Shown here one piece after another: positions 46,110-55,326 of a DNA stretch of 64,000 bases. Origin of the DNA: Burkholderia pseudomultivorans (GTDB taxonomy: Bacteria; Pseudomonadota; Gammaproteobacteria; Burkholderiales; Burkholderiaceae); NCBI RefSeq assembly GCF_001718415.1, contig NZ_CP013377.1, positions 2,108,001 through 2,172,000 of the forward strand. The letters run 5' to 3'. The number at the start of each line of letters is the position of its first letter. The first letter of the stretch is position 1. Under the pieces are notes generated by a model. The model saw only the letters and a list, made by a program, of their open reading frames with translations. It searched no databases and had not been told where the DNA came from. A program made the translations under genes and the position numbers.

Positions 46110-46949
46110 TCAGCGTCCGGCCGGCTTCTTCGCCCGCGACGCGGACTTCGCACCGCGCGTCGACGCGGCAGCCGGTGACGCGACGCGCTTCGCCGCACGC
46201 GTGGCCGCGGTCCGTGCGTCCGGCTGCGCCGAATCGACCGCCGACGCCTCGCGCTGCGCATGCCACTGCCGCAGCAGCAGGCGCGTCTGGTCGGCGATCG
46301 TCGTGCTCAGCAGCGCGGCGCCATCTGCATCGAACGATTCCCATTCGAGCAACTGCAGTGCCGAGCGCTGCGCGACGTGGAACACCGTCAACTGGCCGAA
46401 CAGGCTCAGCGCGCGCAGGCGCGTGACGGGATCGTCGGCGGGCCGGCCCGAGATGCGGCCGATCAGTTCCGCACTCACGTCGTTGAGCGGCTTGCGCATC
46501 CGCCTGAACAGGATCTCGCTCGCGCTCGCGGGCTCCTGCCCGCTCTGCTCGCGCGCGAAGAACATTCGCTGGTTCATCGTCTTCGGCGCCGTGAACATCC
46601 GGTCCGCAAGCGCGAGCAGCAGGCCGACGAACGCATCGATCAGCGCATCCGCGTCCGCATTCGCATCGAGCATCGCGCGCGCATGCTGGACCGCCGGGCC
46701 GAACACCTCCCAGGCGAGCTCGGCGATCGACTCGACGCACGCGCGGTAAACGCCTTCCTTGTTCTCGAAGTAGTACTGGAGCGCGGGCGCGTTCACGCCG
46801 GCCTTCGCGGCGATGTCGCGCGTCGACGCGCCCGCGAACCCGCGTTCGCCGAACAGTTCGATCGCGGCCTCGATGATCCGCTGACGCGTCTCGTCGCCGC
46901 GTGCGTAGCCGCCCGTCGAAGTGCGACGCAGCTTCTTCGCTTCGTTCAT
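46110..46949 (-). CDS. TetR family regulator (CerR-type C-terminal domain)
   Basis: 279 residues. HTH TRQRIIEAAIELFGERGFAGASTRDIAAKAGVNAPALQYYFENKEGVYRA at 20-70; CerR-like ligand domain follows; the C-terminal 40 residues are a Lys/Ala/Arg-rich tail. It is divergent from the EmrA gene with 92 bp between starts, so it should repress that pump until a ligand binds. A promoter with repeated TGGAATAA sites lies between. Confidence 0.9.
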   Translation of the reverse strand: MNEAKKLRRTSTGGYARGDETRQRIIEAAIELFGERGFAGASTRDIAAKAGVNAPALQYYFENKEGVYRACVESIAELAWEVFGPAVQHARAMLDANADADALIDAFVGLLLALADRMFTAPKTMNQRMFFAREQSGQEPASASEILFRRMRKPLNDVSAELIGRISGRPADDPVTRLRALSLFGQLTVFHVAQRSALQLLEWESFDADGAALLSTTIADQTRLLLRQWHAQREASAVDSAQPDARTAATRAAKRVASPAAASTRGAKSASRAKKPAGR

Positions 46950-46983
46950 GCATTCCTCGTCATTCGATCGACCGACATTCTAC

Positions 46984-47028
46984 TTGACACAATTTTAGCA
47001 ACTGGAATAATTCTTCCGTTTGGAATAA
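46984..47028 (+). promoter_or_regulatory. Efflux-operon promoter with direct repeat operator
   Basis: TTGACA (46984-46989) and AATAAT (47006-47011), spacer 16, form a strong promoter for the pump operon. TGGAATAA occurs twice (47003-47010 and 47021-47028, period 18), and GGAATAATTCTTCC (47004-47017) is a short inverted element overlapping the -10. This is a likely TetR site; assignment is inferred. Confidence 0.6.
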
Positions 47029-47041
47029 ATTGGGTATTCGC

Positions 47042-48160
47042 ATGTCGACGCCGCAGGACTCGCCACAGAAAGCAGATCGTCAGGAAAACGGAACAACACC
47101 CCGCAACGGCGGTTCGAAACGGCGCATCCTGCTCGGCATCGCAGTGCTCGCGGCAATCGGCGGCGCCGTCTGGCTCGGCCGCTGGTGGACGGTCGGCCGC
47201 TTCATCGAAAGCACCAACGATGCGTATCTGCAGGCCGACAGCATGACGGCCGCGCCGAAGGTGTCGGGCTACGTGACCGACGTGTACGTGCGCGACAACC
47301 AGGTCGTCAAGGCCGGCGACCCGCTCGTGCGGCTCGACACGCGCCAGTACCAGGTGTCGCTCGACCAGGCGCTCGCGACCGTCGATGCGCGCCGTGCGGA
47401 CATCGCCCGCGCGGAAGCCGACATCAACCAGCAGCGCGCGAACCTCGAGCAGGCCGAAGCGCAGGCCAAGGTGTCGCAGATCAATGCGCGTCATGCGAGC
47501 GACGAATATGCGCGCTACGCGCCGCTCGCGGCGACCGGCGCCGAAACGCACGAGCGCGTCGCCGAGCTGAAGAGCACGCGCGACCAGGCGCTCGCGACGC
47601 TTGCCGCGAACAACGCGTCGATCGCCGCCGCGCGTACGCAGATCGCATCGTTCACCGCGCAGCTCCAGCAAGCGCGCGCGCAGCTCGAGGCAGCGCAGGC
47701 CAGCGCCGCGCAATCGCGACTCGATCTCGACAACACGATCGTGCGCAGCACGCTCGACGGCCGCGTCGGCGACCGCACGGTGCGCGTGGGCCAGTACGTG
47801 CAGCCCGGCACGCGGCTGCTGACCGTCGTGCCGGTCGACGCGATCTATCTCGTCGCGAACTTCAAGGAAACGCAGATCAGCCGCATGCGGGTCGGCCAGC
47901 ACGTCGAACTGCACATCGACGCGCTGCCGGACGACACGCTGTCCGGCGTGGTCGACAGCTTCGCGCCCGGCACGGGCGCGCAGTTCGCGCTGCTGCCGCC
48001 CGAGAATGCGACCGGCAACTTCACGAAGATCGTCCAGCGCGTGCCGGTGCGCATCCGCATCGCGCCGAACGCACGTGCGCAGCAGCGGCTGCTGCCGGGA
48101 CTGTCCGTGACCGTCGACGTCGACACGCGTTCGGACGACAACGAGCCGCGCCATGGCTGA
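47042..48160 (+). CDS. HlyD/EmrA-type membrane fusion protein
   Basis: 372 residues: a single N-terminal helix (RRILLGIAVLAAIGGAVWLG), a biotinyl-lipoyl segment (SGYVTDVYVRDNQVVKAGDPLVRLDTR), a long Ala/Gln coiled coil (about 100-210) and a beta barrel (VRVGQYVQPGTRLLTVVPVDAIYLVANFKETQ). It bridges inner-membrane EmrB-type pump and outer-membrane channel in multidrug export. ATG 47042 is chosen; TTG 47030 in frame is nearer the promoter. It overlaps the next gene by 8 bp. Confidence 0.93.
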   Translation: MSTPQDSPQKADRQENGTTPRNGGSKRRILLGIAVLAAIGGAVWLGRWWTVGRFIESTNDAYLQADSMTAAPKVSGYVTDVYVRDNQVVKAGDPLVRLDTRQYQVSLDQALATVDARRADIARAEADINQQRANLEQAEAQAKVSQINARHASDEYARYAPLAATGAETHERVAELKSTRDQALATLAANNASIAAARTQIASFTAQLQQARAQLEAAQASAAQSRLDLDNTIVRSTLDGRVGDRTVRVGQYVQPGTRLLTVVPVDAIYLVANFKETQISRMRVGQHVELHIDALPDDTLSGVVDSFAPGTGAQFALLPPENATGNFTKIVQRVPVRIRIAPNARAQQRLLPGLSVTVDVDTRSDDNEPRHG

Positions 48161-49739
48161 CACGGCCGCCACCCCGCCCGCGCCGCCGCATGAAGGGCGC
48201 GCCAGCGTCACCGACTGGATCGCGGTCGCGGCCGGCGCGCTCGGCGCGCTGATGGCGACGCTCGACATCTCGATCACGAACTCGGCGCTGCCGCAGATCC
48301 AGGGCGAAATCGGCGCGACCGGCACCGAGGGCACGTGGATCTCGACCGGCTACCTGATGTCGGAAATCGTGATGATCCCGCTCGCCGCGTGGCTCACGCG
48401 CGTGTTCGGACTGCGCAACTTCCTGCTGACGAACTCCGCGCTGTTCATCGCGTTCTCGATGATCTGCGGCTGGTCGCATTCGCTGCCGATGATGATTGCC
48501 GGCCGGATCGGCCAGGGCTTCACCGGCGGCGCGCTGATCCCGACCGCGCAGACCATCATCCGCACGCGGCTGCCGCTGTCGCAGTTGCCGGTGGGGATGA
48601 CGCTGTTCGGCCTCATCGTGCTGCTCGGCCCGCTGTTCGGCCCGGTGCTCGGCGGCTGGCTCGCGGAAAACGTCAGCTGGAGCTGGTGCTTCTTCCTGAA
48701 CCTGCCCGTATGCCTGTTGCTGATGGGATTGCTGGTGTTCGGGCTGCCGTCGGACCGCCCGCAGTGGCATGCGTTCTTCAACGCGGACTGGCTCGGGATC
48801 GCGGGCCTCGCGATCGGCCTGAGCTCGCTCACCGTCGTGCTCGAGGAAGGCCAGCGCGAGCGCTGGTTCGAGTCGCACATGATCGTCACGCTCAGCTACG
48901 TGTCGCTGGCCGGGATGATCCTGATCGCGCTGTCGCAGCGCTTCGCGAAGCGGCCGATCATGCGCCTGTCGCTGATGCGCAACCCGCGCTACGCGAGCGT
49001 CATCGTGATCGTGTCCGCGGTAGGCGCCGGGCTGTACGGCGTGTCGTACCTGCTGCCGCAGTTCCTCGCGATCGTCGCCGGCTACAACGCGGAACAGGCC
49101 GGCGCGATCATGCTGCTGTCGGGCCTGCCCGCGTTCCTCGTGATGCCGATCCTGCCGCGCCTGCTCGGCAAGGTCGATTTCCGCGTGCTGGTGATCTCGG
49201 GGCTGCTGCTGTTCTGCCTGAGCTGCATGCTCGACATCACGCTCACCGCGCAAAGCGTGGGCCACGACTTCGTGTGGTCGCAGCTGATCCGCGGCGTCGC
49301 GCAGATGCTTGCGATGATGCCGCTGAACCAGGCGTCGATGGCGGCCGTCGCGCGCGAGGACTCGGGCGATGCGGCCGGCCTCTACAACATGGCGCGCAAC
49401 CTCGGCGGCTCGATCGGGCTCGCGATCATCGGTACCGTGATCGACCGGCGCACGACCTTCCATACGGCCGCGCTGCGCGAATCGGTGAGCGCCAACTCGC
49501 TGATCGGACAGGACCGGCTGTCGGCCTACGCGGGCAACTGGTTCGCGCAGACCGGCGATCTCGCGTATTCGCACATGCGCGCGCTCGGACAGCTTGCGCA
49601 GCAGATCCAGGTCCAGGCCGTCGTGATGACCTATTCCGAAACCTTCTATCTGCTGGGCCTCGCGCTGCTCGCCTGCGTGCCGCTCGCACTGCTGCTGAGG
49701 ACGCCGCGCGGACCGCAGCCGATGTCGTCCGGCCATTGA
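48153..49739 (+). CDS. DHA2 family drug:H+ antiporter (EmrB-like)
   Basis: 528 residues, 14 hydrophobic helices. Motif D1-like LDISITNSALPQIQGEIG, motif A in GYLMSEIVMIPLAAWLTRVFGLRNFL and motif C in GRIGQGFTGGALIPTAQTII. It exports hydrophobic toxins and detergents across the inner membrane as part of a tripartite pump. It starts 8 bp inside the EmrA gene and is followed after 13 bp by the outer-membrane component, completing the system. Confidence 0.94.
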   Translation: MADTAATPPAPPHEGRASVTDWIAVAAGALGALMATLDISITNSALPQIQGEIGATGTEGTWISTGYLMSEIVMIPLAAWLTRVFGLRNFLLTNSALFIAFSMICGWSHSLPMMIAGRIGQGFTGGALIPTAQTIIRTRLPLSQLPVGMTLFGLIVLLGPLFGPVLGGWLAENVSWSWCFFLNLPVCLLLMGLLVFGLPSDRPQWHAFFNADWLGIAGLAIGLSSLTVVLEEGQRERWFESHMIVTLSYVSLAGMILIALSQRFAKRPIMRLSLMRNPRYASVIVIVSAVGAGLYGVSYLLPQFLAIVAGYNAEQAGAIMLLSGLPAFLVMPILPRLLGKVDFRVLVISGLLLFCLSCMLDITLTAQSVGHDFVWSQLIRGVAQMLAMMPLNQASMAAVAREDSGDAAGLYNMARNLGGSIGLAIIGTVIDRRTTFHTAALRESVSANSLIGQDRLSAYAGNWFAQTGDLAYSHMRALGQLAQQIQVQAVVMTYSETFYLLGLALLACVPLALLLRTPRGPQPMSSGH

Positions 49740-49752
49740 ATCGCCTTACACC

Positions 49753-51249
49753 ATGAAGCCTTTTTCCCTGCCCCGCCGCCCCGCGCTCACGCTGTGTGCG
49801 GCTGCATGCGTGCTCGCCGGCTGCACGGTCGGGCCCGACTATCGCGGCGCGCCCGCCGCGCCCGATGCGCCGACCTTCGTGCGTGCGCCGGCCGTCGGCG
49901 TCGACGCCGGCGCTCCGGCGCCGAGCGAATGGTGGCGTGCGCTGAACGATCGTCAGCTCGACGAACTGATCGTCGCCGCGCTCGCCTTCAACCCCGACAT
50001 GCACGCCGCGCAGGCGCGGCTGCGCGAAGCACGCGCGCAACTCACGCAGCAGCGCGCGGCACAGCTGCCGAAATCGTCGGCCACCGTCGCGGCGATTCGC
50101 ATGCGCGAACCGGATATCAGCGCGCTCGGCTCGCTGCTGCCGTCGAGCAGTTCAGGCCAGTCGGGTACGTCGGGTTCGCCGGCCTCGTCGCTCGGCGGTT
50201 CGGGCCCGCTGCAACTGTATTCGGCGGGCTTCGACGCGACGTGGGAAATCGACCTGTTCGGCGGCACGCGCCGCGCAGTCGAAGCCGCGTCCGCGCAGGC
50301 GGAGGCGGTCGATGCCGATCTCGCCGATACGCAGGTCTCGCTGGCCGCCGAAGTCGCGACGGCGTATGTCGACCTGCGCGACCAGCAGCAGCGGCTCGCG
50401 CTGTCGCAACGCACGGCCGCGCTGCAGCAGCGGATGCTCGAACTCACGCAGCAGCGTCGTGCACGCGGCGTCGCCGCCGACGCGGACATCGAACGGCTGA
50501 CGACCCAGGTGGAAAACACGCGTGCATCGCTGATTCCGCTCGATGCACAGGTCACGGAATCGCTCGATCGCCTCGCGATCCTGACCGGCCGTGCGCCGGG
50601 CGCGCTCGATGCCGAGCTGTCGAGCGCGAACGCGCCGCTGCCGACGCTGCCGGCTACCGTACCGATCGGCGATCCGGCCGCGCTACTGAAGCAGCGTCCC
50701 GACATCCGCTCGGCCGAACGCCGGCTCGCGGCGAGCAACGCGCAGATCGGCGAGCACATCGCCGACTACTTCCCGAAAGTGACGCTGCTCGGCGACCTCG
50801 GCTTCAGCGCGACCGATCCGGGCCACCTGTTCCGCAAGCAGAACTTCACCTGGATCGGCGCGCCGTACCTGCAATGGAACATCCTCGATTTCGGGCGCAC
50901 GCGCGGCGCGGTGCGCGCGGCCGAGGCGTCGCGCGACGAGGCCGAGGCAAACTACCGCAAGGCGGTGCTAGGCGCGCTGCAGGATGCGAACACCGCGCTG
51001 CAGCGTTATGGGCACCAGCGCGAGCACGTCGTCGCGTTGACGAAGGTGCAGGCGTCCGCCACGCATTCGGCGTCGCTGATGGACGAACGCTATCGTGCGG
51101 GCGTCGCCTCGATGATCGACCTGCTCGACACGCAGCGGGAAGCGCTGTCCGCGCAGCAGAACGTGATCGCGGGGCAGGCCGAACTGCTCAAGGACTACGT
51201 GTCGCTGCAGAAGAGCCTCGGGCTCGGGTGGCAGGCGAGCGCGGGGTGA
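49753..51249 (+). CDS. NodT family outer membrane efflux lipoprotein (TolC-like)
   Basis: 498 residues. Lipobox LAGC (Cys24) followed by TVGPDYRGAP is the classic NodT start. Two OEP repeats each contain the long helical hairpin (LEEA/AQA-rich segments near 75-110, 150-230 and 290-360), and the C-terminal LDTQREALSAQQNVIAGQAELLKDYVSLQKSLGLGW is typical. It supplies the outer-membrane channel for the EmrAB-like pump in the same operon. The SD before ATG 49753 is weak, consistent with coupling. Confidence 0.94.
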   Translation: MKPFSLPRRPALTLCAAACVLAGCTVGPDYRGAPAAPDAPTFVRAPAVGVDAGAPAPSEWWRALNDRQLDELIVAALAFNPDMHAAQARLREARAQLTQQRAAQLPKSSATVAAIRMREPDISALGSLLPSSSSGQSGTSGSPASSLGGSGPLQLYSAGFDATWEIDLFGGTRRAVEAASAQAEAVDADLADTQVSLAAEVATAYVDLRDQQQRLALSQRTAALQQRMLELTQQRRARGVAADADIERLTTQVENTRASLIPLDAQVTESLDRLAILTGRAPGALDAELSSANAPLPTLPATVPIGDPAALLKQRPDIRSAERRLAASNAQIGEHIADYFPKVTLLGDLGFSATDPGHLFRKQNFTWIGAPYLQWNILDFGRTRGAVRAAEASRDEAEANYRKAVLGALQDANTALQRYGHQREHVVALTKVQASATHSASLMDERYRAGVASMIDLLDTQREALSAQQNVIAGQAELLKDYVSLQKSLGLGWQASAG

Positions 51250-51630
51250 CGGCTCTCGGGCGCCGTTCCGCAACCGCGCCTGCGCTCGATCGGCGTTCGC
51301 AACGGGCACGCGAAAGCCGTGCCTTACGCCCCCTCGTTCCGGATTCTTGAATGATGACGCCCGCCATTTCCCTCACGCGGGCCGTCGAGGCTTTCAAACA
51401 GAAAGCCGATCACACACTGTTACACGACACCCCGACAACCATTCGGCGCGCCGTGCGTTGATCAGATTATCGGTTGTAGATTCGTCGCGGGACGACAACC
51501 ATGCGAACAGGACCGCTGCGCCCGCACCGGCAATTGCCGCCGGCGTATGCGGGCCGCGCCCCGGCGCCGTGCCGGGGTCGGTTGCATGGCCCGCGTGTCC
51601 GTTCACGCCCCGACCTGATCGAAAAACGCC
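51250..51630. other. Intergenic interval, 381 bp
   Basis: Between the efflux operon and the DUF3300 gene. A slightly AT-richer patch (51395-51500, with CAGATTATCGGTTGTAGATTCG) is the likeliest place for a DUF3300 promoter. No gene or terminator with a U-tract is seen. Confidence 0.5.
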
Positions 51631-53205
51631 ATGACATCCGCACACCGCCGCCCCGTTCGAACGCTGATCGCATCGTCCCTGATCGTGTCGCTGCTCGGCC
51701 TCTCCGCGTGCAACAAGAACAATGGCGCAACCGCACCCGCCGCGCCGGCGAGCGACGCGAGCGCGGCATCCGCGCCGCAGCCCGCTTCGACGCCCGTCGC
51801 GTACACGCCGCCGAGCGCCGACCAGCTCTATCAGATGGTCGCGCCGATCGCGCTGTTCCCCGACAAGCTCGTCGCGCTCGTGCTCGCGGGCGCGACCTAC
51901 CCCGACCAGATCGCGGCCGCCAATACCTGGGTTTCGCAGAACCCTTCGCTGAAGGGGCAGGCACTCGCCAGCGCTGCCGACGCGCAGCCATGGGATCCGT
52001 CCGTCAAGGCGCTGACCGCGTTCCCCGCCGTGCTCGCGCAAATGGCATCGAACCCGGCGTGGACGACGTCGCTCGGTCAGGCGTACTACAACGATCCGAC
52101 CGACGTGATGAACGCGATCCAGGTGATGCGCCAGCGCGCGCAGGCATCGGGCCATCTTCGTTCGGGCAGCCAGCTGCGCGTCACGCAAGCCGCACCGGCC
52201 GCGCCGGCGAACTACACGCCGGCCCCCGATGCACCCGCCGTCTATTCCGGCCCGGCCGTCGTGCCGCCGCCCGAACAGGCGATCGAGATCGAACCTGCGC
52301 AGCCCGACGTCGTCTACGTGCCGTCGTACAACCCGGCGGTCGTCTACGGCGAACCGGTCTCGACCTATCCCGGCTACGTGTATCGGCCGCCTGCATACAG
52401 CACCGGCGAAATGGTGGCGGCCGGCGTGATCACGTTCGGCGTCGGCGTTGCGGTGGGCGCCGCGATCTTCGGACATCACGACTGGGGATGGCATTCGTGG
52501 GGCATGAACTGGGGCGAACCGCATCGCGACGAGCCCGGCCGCGGCGACGGCTGGCGACGTCCGGCCGTGGTGTACAACCACACCACCTATGTTTCGAAAT
52601 CGACCACCGTCGTCAACAACATCACCAACATCCGCAACACGCGGATCACGAACAACACCGGCGGCAACGTCACCAACAACACGACCGTCGAACGCAACGC
52701 GATACCGTCGGGCGCGGAGCCGATGCGCGGACAGGCGATGCAGCAGCGTCCGGGCGCCGCGCCGATGACGATGCCGCACTTCGGCGCGAACGATACACGC
52801 CCCGGTGCGCGGCCTTCACCGGAAGCGTTCGCGCAACAAGGTCGTGCGAACGACGGGCATGGCGGTGCACCCGTGCAGCACCCGTCCGATGCAACGCAGG
52901 TGCAGCGGCAGCAGGCGATGCAGCAGCAACGAGCCGCCCAGGAAAGTCGGGCGGCGGGACAACAGGCGCAGCAGCAACAGCGTCGGGAGATGCAGCAGCG
53001 CAGCGAGGCCGAGCAGCAGCGGCAGCGGCAGGAGTTGCGGCAACGCAACGAGGCTCAGCAGCAGCGGCAGCAGGAGATGCAGCAACGCGCGGCAAGGGAA
53101 CAGCACCCGCCCTCACCCGAGCACGCGCCCGCTCCGGCGCCTCATCCGCATGCGGCGCCGGAGCAGCATGCCCCGCACGAATCGCGCGATCACCATCCCG
53201 AGTGA
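51631..53205 (+). CDS. DUF3300 family lipoprotein with Asn/Thr and Gln/Arg-rich tail
   Basis: 524 residues. Lipobox LSAC (Cys27), then an acid/Ala linker and the DUF3300 core (about 60-290) with YQMVAPIALFPDKLVALVLAGATYP and DVVYVPSYNPAVVYG. A glycine-rich hydrophobic stretch (VAAGVITFGVGVAVGAAIFGHHDWGWHSW) follows. The C-terminal half is low complexity: Asn/Thr-rich (TTVVNNITNIRNTRITNN), then Gln/Arg/Glu-rich to a Pro/His tail. Function unknown; lipid-anchored at the envelope is inferred. Confidence 0.85.
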   Translation: MTSAHRRPVRTLIASSLIVSLLGLSACNKNNGATAPAAPASDASAASAPQPASTPVAYTPPSADQLYQMVAPIALFPDKLVALVLAGATYPDQIAAANTWVSQNPSLKGQALASAADAQPWDPSVKALTAFPAVLAQMASNPAWTTSLGQAYYNDPTDVMNAIQVMRQRAQASGHLRSGSQLRVTQAAPAAPANYTPAPDAPAVYSGPAVVPPPEQAIEIEPAQPDVVYVPSYNPAVVYGEPVSTYPGYVYRPPAYSTGEMVAAGVITFGVGVAVGAAIFGHHDWGWHSWGMNWGEPHRDEPGRGDGWRRPAVVYNHTTYVSKSTTVVNNITNIRNTRITNNTGGNVTNNTTVERNAIPSGAEPMRGQAMQQRPGAAPMTMPHFGANDTRPGARPSPEAFAQQGRANDGHGGAPVQHPSDATQVQRQQAMQQQRAAQESRAAGQQAQQQQRREMQQRSEAEQQRQRQELRQRNEAQQQRQQEMQQRAAREQHPPSPEHAPAPAPHPHAAPEQHAPHESRDHHPE

Positions 53206-53290
53206 GCCGCCCTACCCGTTTTCATTCCCTCACGTTAGTCCCTGCGGATTCGTGCAAAATACTCCGCATCCGAGATGCGGAGACTTTCCC

Positions 53291-54214
53291 GTGGGAATCA
53301 ACTTCGATTTGAACGACTTGCAGGCATTCCGCGCGGTAGTGGAAACGGGAAGCTTCCGAAAGGCCGCCGAGTCGGTCAGCATTTCCCAGCCGGCCCTGAG
53401 TCGTCGGATCGACAAGCTCGAGGAAGCGCTCGGCGTGCGACTCCTCGAGCGCACCACGCGCAGCGTGATGCTCACGGCGGTCGGCCGCGTGTTCGCGCAG
53501 AGCGCCGAACAACTGCTCGACGACCTCGACGCCGCCCTGCTCGGCATCCGCGACGTATCGTCGAGCCGGCTCGGCCATGTGACCATCGCGTGCGTTCCGT
53601 CGGTGGCCTACTACTTTCTCCCCGCCATCATCGCAAGCTATCGCCGGCGCTTTCCGCGCATCCGGGTCAAGCTGTTCGACGCGAGCGCAAACGAGGTGCT
53701 GGGGGCCGTCATCAGCGGCGAGGCCGACTTCGGCGTGAGCTTCATGGGCAGCCAGGAATCCGAGATCGAATTCAAGGTATTGCTCCAGGAGCGGTTCGTC
53801 GCCGCCTGCCGGCGCGACCATCCGCTCGCGCGCAGGAAGCGCGTGACCTGGAAAGAACTTTACGAGCACGACTACGTGTCGGTGGACAAGACTTCGGGAA
53901 ACCGTCTGCTGCTCGACCAGGCGCTTGCGGCCGTGGCGCCGCCCGGGCCGAGCGTGTGCGAAGCGCGCCACGTGACCACGCTGCTCGGATTGATCGAGGC
54001 TGGGCTCGGCGTCGCCGCGGTACCGTCGATGGCAATGCCCGGGCACGACCACCCGATTCTCACGAGCGTGCCGCTCGTCGAGCCGGCCGTCAAACGACGC
54101 GTCGGAATCGTGAAGCGGCGCGGACGGCCGCTTACGCCGGCCGCCGAGGCATTTCATCGGATGATCGTCGATGCGAAGCGCGGCGGTCTCGCAGGCAGCG
54201 GTGCGTCAGTGTGA
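53291..54214 (+). CDS. LysR family transcriptional regulator
   Basis: 307 residues. N-terminal HTH LNDLQAFRAVVETGSFRKAAESVSISQPALSRRIDKLEEALGVRLLERTTR and a C-terminal periplasmic-binding-like effector domain (SVAYYFLPAIIASYRRRFP, GEADFGVSFMG, GLGVAAVPSMAMPG). GTG 53291 is the start; GGAG lies 11 nt upstream. Followed immediately by a dctA remnant and, on the other strand, a binding protein and a citrate-type permease, so a role in organic acid uptake is likely. Effector unknown. Confidence 0.88.
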   Translation: MGINFDLNDLQAFRAVVETGSFRKAAESVSISQPALSRRIDKLEEALGVRLLERTTRSVMLTAVGRVFAQSAEQLLDDLDAALLGIRDVSSSRLGHVTIACVPSVAYYFLPAIIASYRRRFPRIRVKLFDASANEVLGAVISGEADFGVSFMGSQESEIEFKVLLQERFVAACRRDHPLARRKRVTWKELYEHDYVSVDKTSGNRLLLDQALAAVAPPGPSVCEARHVTTLLGLIEAGLGVAAVPSMAMPGHDHPILTSVPLVEPAVKRRVGIVKRRGRPLTPAAEAFHRMIVDAKRGGLAGSGASV

Positions 54215-54253
54215 CGGCAGCGGAAGCGCCACGGAGAGAGCCCTACCGCGAGC

Positions 54254-54439
54254 GTGGCCGGGCTGCTTGAATCGCGCTATGTGCACCTCCCGGTCGCCAT
54301 GATGCTCGGCGTGATGGTCGCTTGCGCATGGCCGACGTCAGGCGCGATCCCCGAGCCCCTCGGCGGTACATTCATCGGGCTCGTCCGGATCATCGTCGCG
54401 CCGATCGTCTTTTGCACGATCGCGTCCGGCATCACGTGA
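54254..54439 (+). pseudogene. dctA: Remnant of a C4-dicarboxylate transporter (DctA) gene
   Basis: 61 codons matching only the N-terminal end of DctA: SRYVHLPVAMMLGVMVACAWP for helix 1 and PLGGTFIGLVRIIVAPIVFCTIASGI for the conserved helix 2, then a stop. Intact DctA is about 430 residues, so over 85% is missing. The downstream bases carry no continuation in any frame; they form the terminator of the opposite gene. A deletion joining DctA to its neighbour is the simplest explanation. The remnant sits 39 bp after the LysR gene, a normal place for its target. Confidence 0.75.
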
Positions 54440-54448
54440 CTGCGATAA

Positions 54449-54478
54449 CGGGAAGGCAGACCGATACGAGCCTTCCCG
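54449..54478 (-). terminator. Hairpin downstream of ModA-like gene
   Basis: CGGGAAGGC (54449-54457) and GCCTTCCCG (54470-54478) give a 9-bp stem right after the binding-protein stop codon on the minus strand; TTATCG follows. Termination is likely though the U-run is short. Confidence 0.6.
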
Positions 54479-54488
54479 CCAACCGTCC

Positions 54489-55277
54489 TCAACGCGTGGA
54501 AACGGAATCCAGCCCGGTCGATTTCACGTCGGCCTGCACGTCGGGCGACGCGAGATAGTCGAGCAGCGCCTTCGCTTCCTTCGGGTGCTGCGCGCCGACC
54601 GGGATGCCGGCTGCGAAGCGCGTGACGGACTGCAATGATTCGGGAATCTTGCCGACGAACGTCGCGCCCTGCACCGGCAGCAGCTCGCTTACCTGCTGAA
54701 AGCCGATTTCGTATTCGCCGTTCGCGACGACCGACGCCACCGGAATTCGCGGAATCATCTTCGCCTTCGACTTCACCTGCTCCTCGATGCCGAGCTTCCT
54801 GAACAGCTCGCGTTCGATATACACGCCGCTCGCGCTGTCCGAATAGGCGATCGACTTCGCGTGCAGCAGCACCTGCCGGAGGCCTTCGGCAGTGCTGATG
54901 TCGGGCTTTGCCGCTCCGTCGCGCACGACCATGCCGATGCGCGAATCGGCCAACTCGACCCGCGATCCGGGGATGACCTTGCCTTGCCTGATCAACTCGT
55001 CGAGCGCGTAGCCGACCATGATGACGGCATCGGCGGGTTCTCCGCGTGCGAGCCGGTTCGGAATCGCTTCGGGCGACTTGCCCATCGACGGGCCGAGCGC
55101 TGTGTCGAGCGTATTGCCAGTCGCGGACGCGAACCGCGGGCCGAGCATCTTGTACGCGGCGGTGAAGCCGCCGGAGCTCATCACATGCAGCTCGGCGGCC
55201 TGCACGTTGGCCGCAACCGCAGCGGTAAGGACGAGCGCGGTCGCGCAGAATTTCAGCAGCAGGTTTCTCATGGTCAT
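54489..55277 (-). CDS. Periplasmic substrate-binding protein, ModA-like
   Basis: 262 residues with signal peptide (cleavage near VQAAEL). LHVMSSGGFTAAYKMLGPRFASATG and DAVIMVGYALDELIRQGKV match the molybdate-binding-like (ModA/PBP2) superfamily, and GEYEIGFQQVSELLPVQGATFVGKIP is a typical C-lobe segment. Many proteins of this group bind organic anions rather than molybdate. No ABC permease or ATPase is adjacent; instead it follows an MFS citrate-type permease after 49 bp on the same strand. Start ATG 55277, or ATG 55271. Confidence 0.8.
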   Translation of the reverse strand: MTMRNLLLKFCATALVLTAAVAANVQAAELHVMSSGGFTAAYKMLGPRFASATGNTLDTALGPSMGKSPEAIPNRLARGEPADAVIMVGYALDELIRQGKVIPGSRVELADSRIGMVVRDGAAKPDISTAEGLRQVLLHAKSIAYSDSASGVYIERELFRKLGIEEQVKSKAKMIPRIPVASVVANGEYEIGFQQVSELLPVQGATFVGKIPESLQSVTRFAAGIPVGAQHPKEAKALLDYLASPDVQADVKSTGLDSVSTR

Positions 55278-55326
55278 GGTCGTGCGAATTCCTGGGTGTT
55301 CATGAACATTCCGGATCGGGCCGGCA

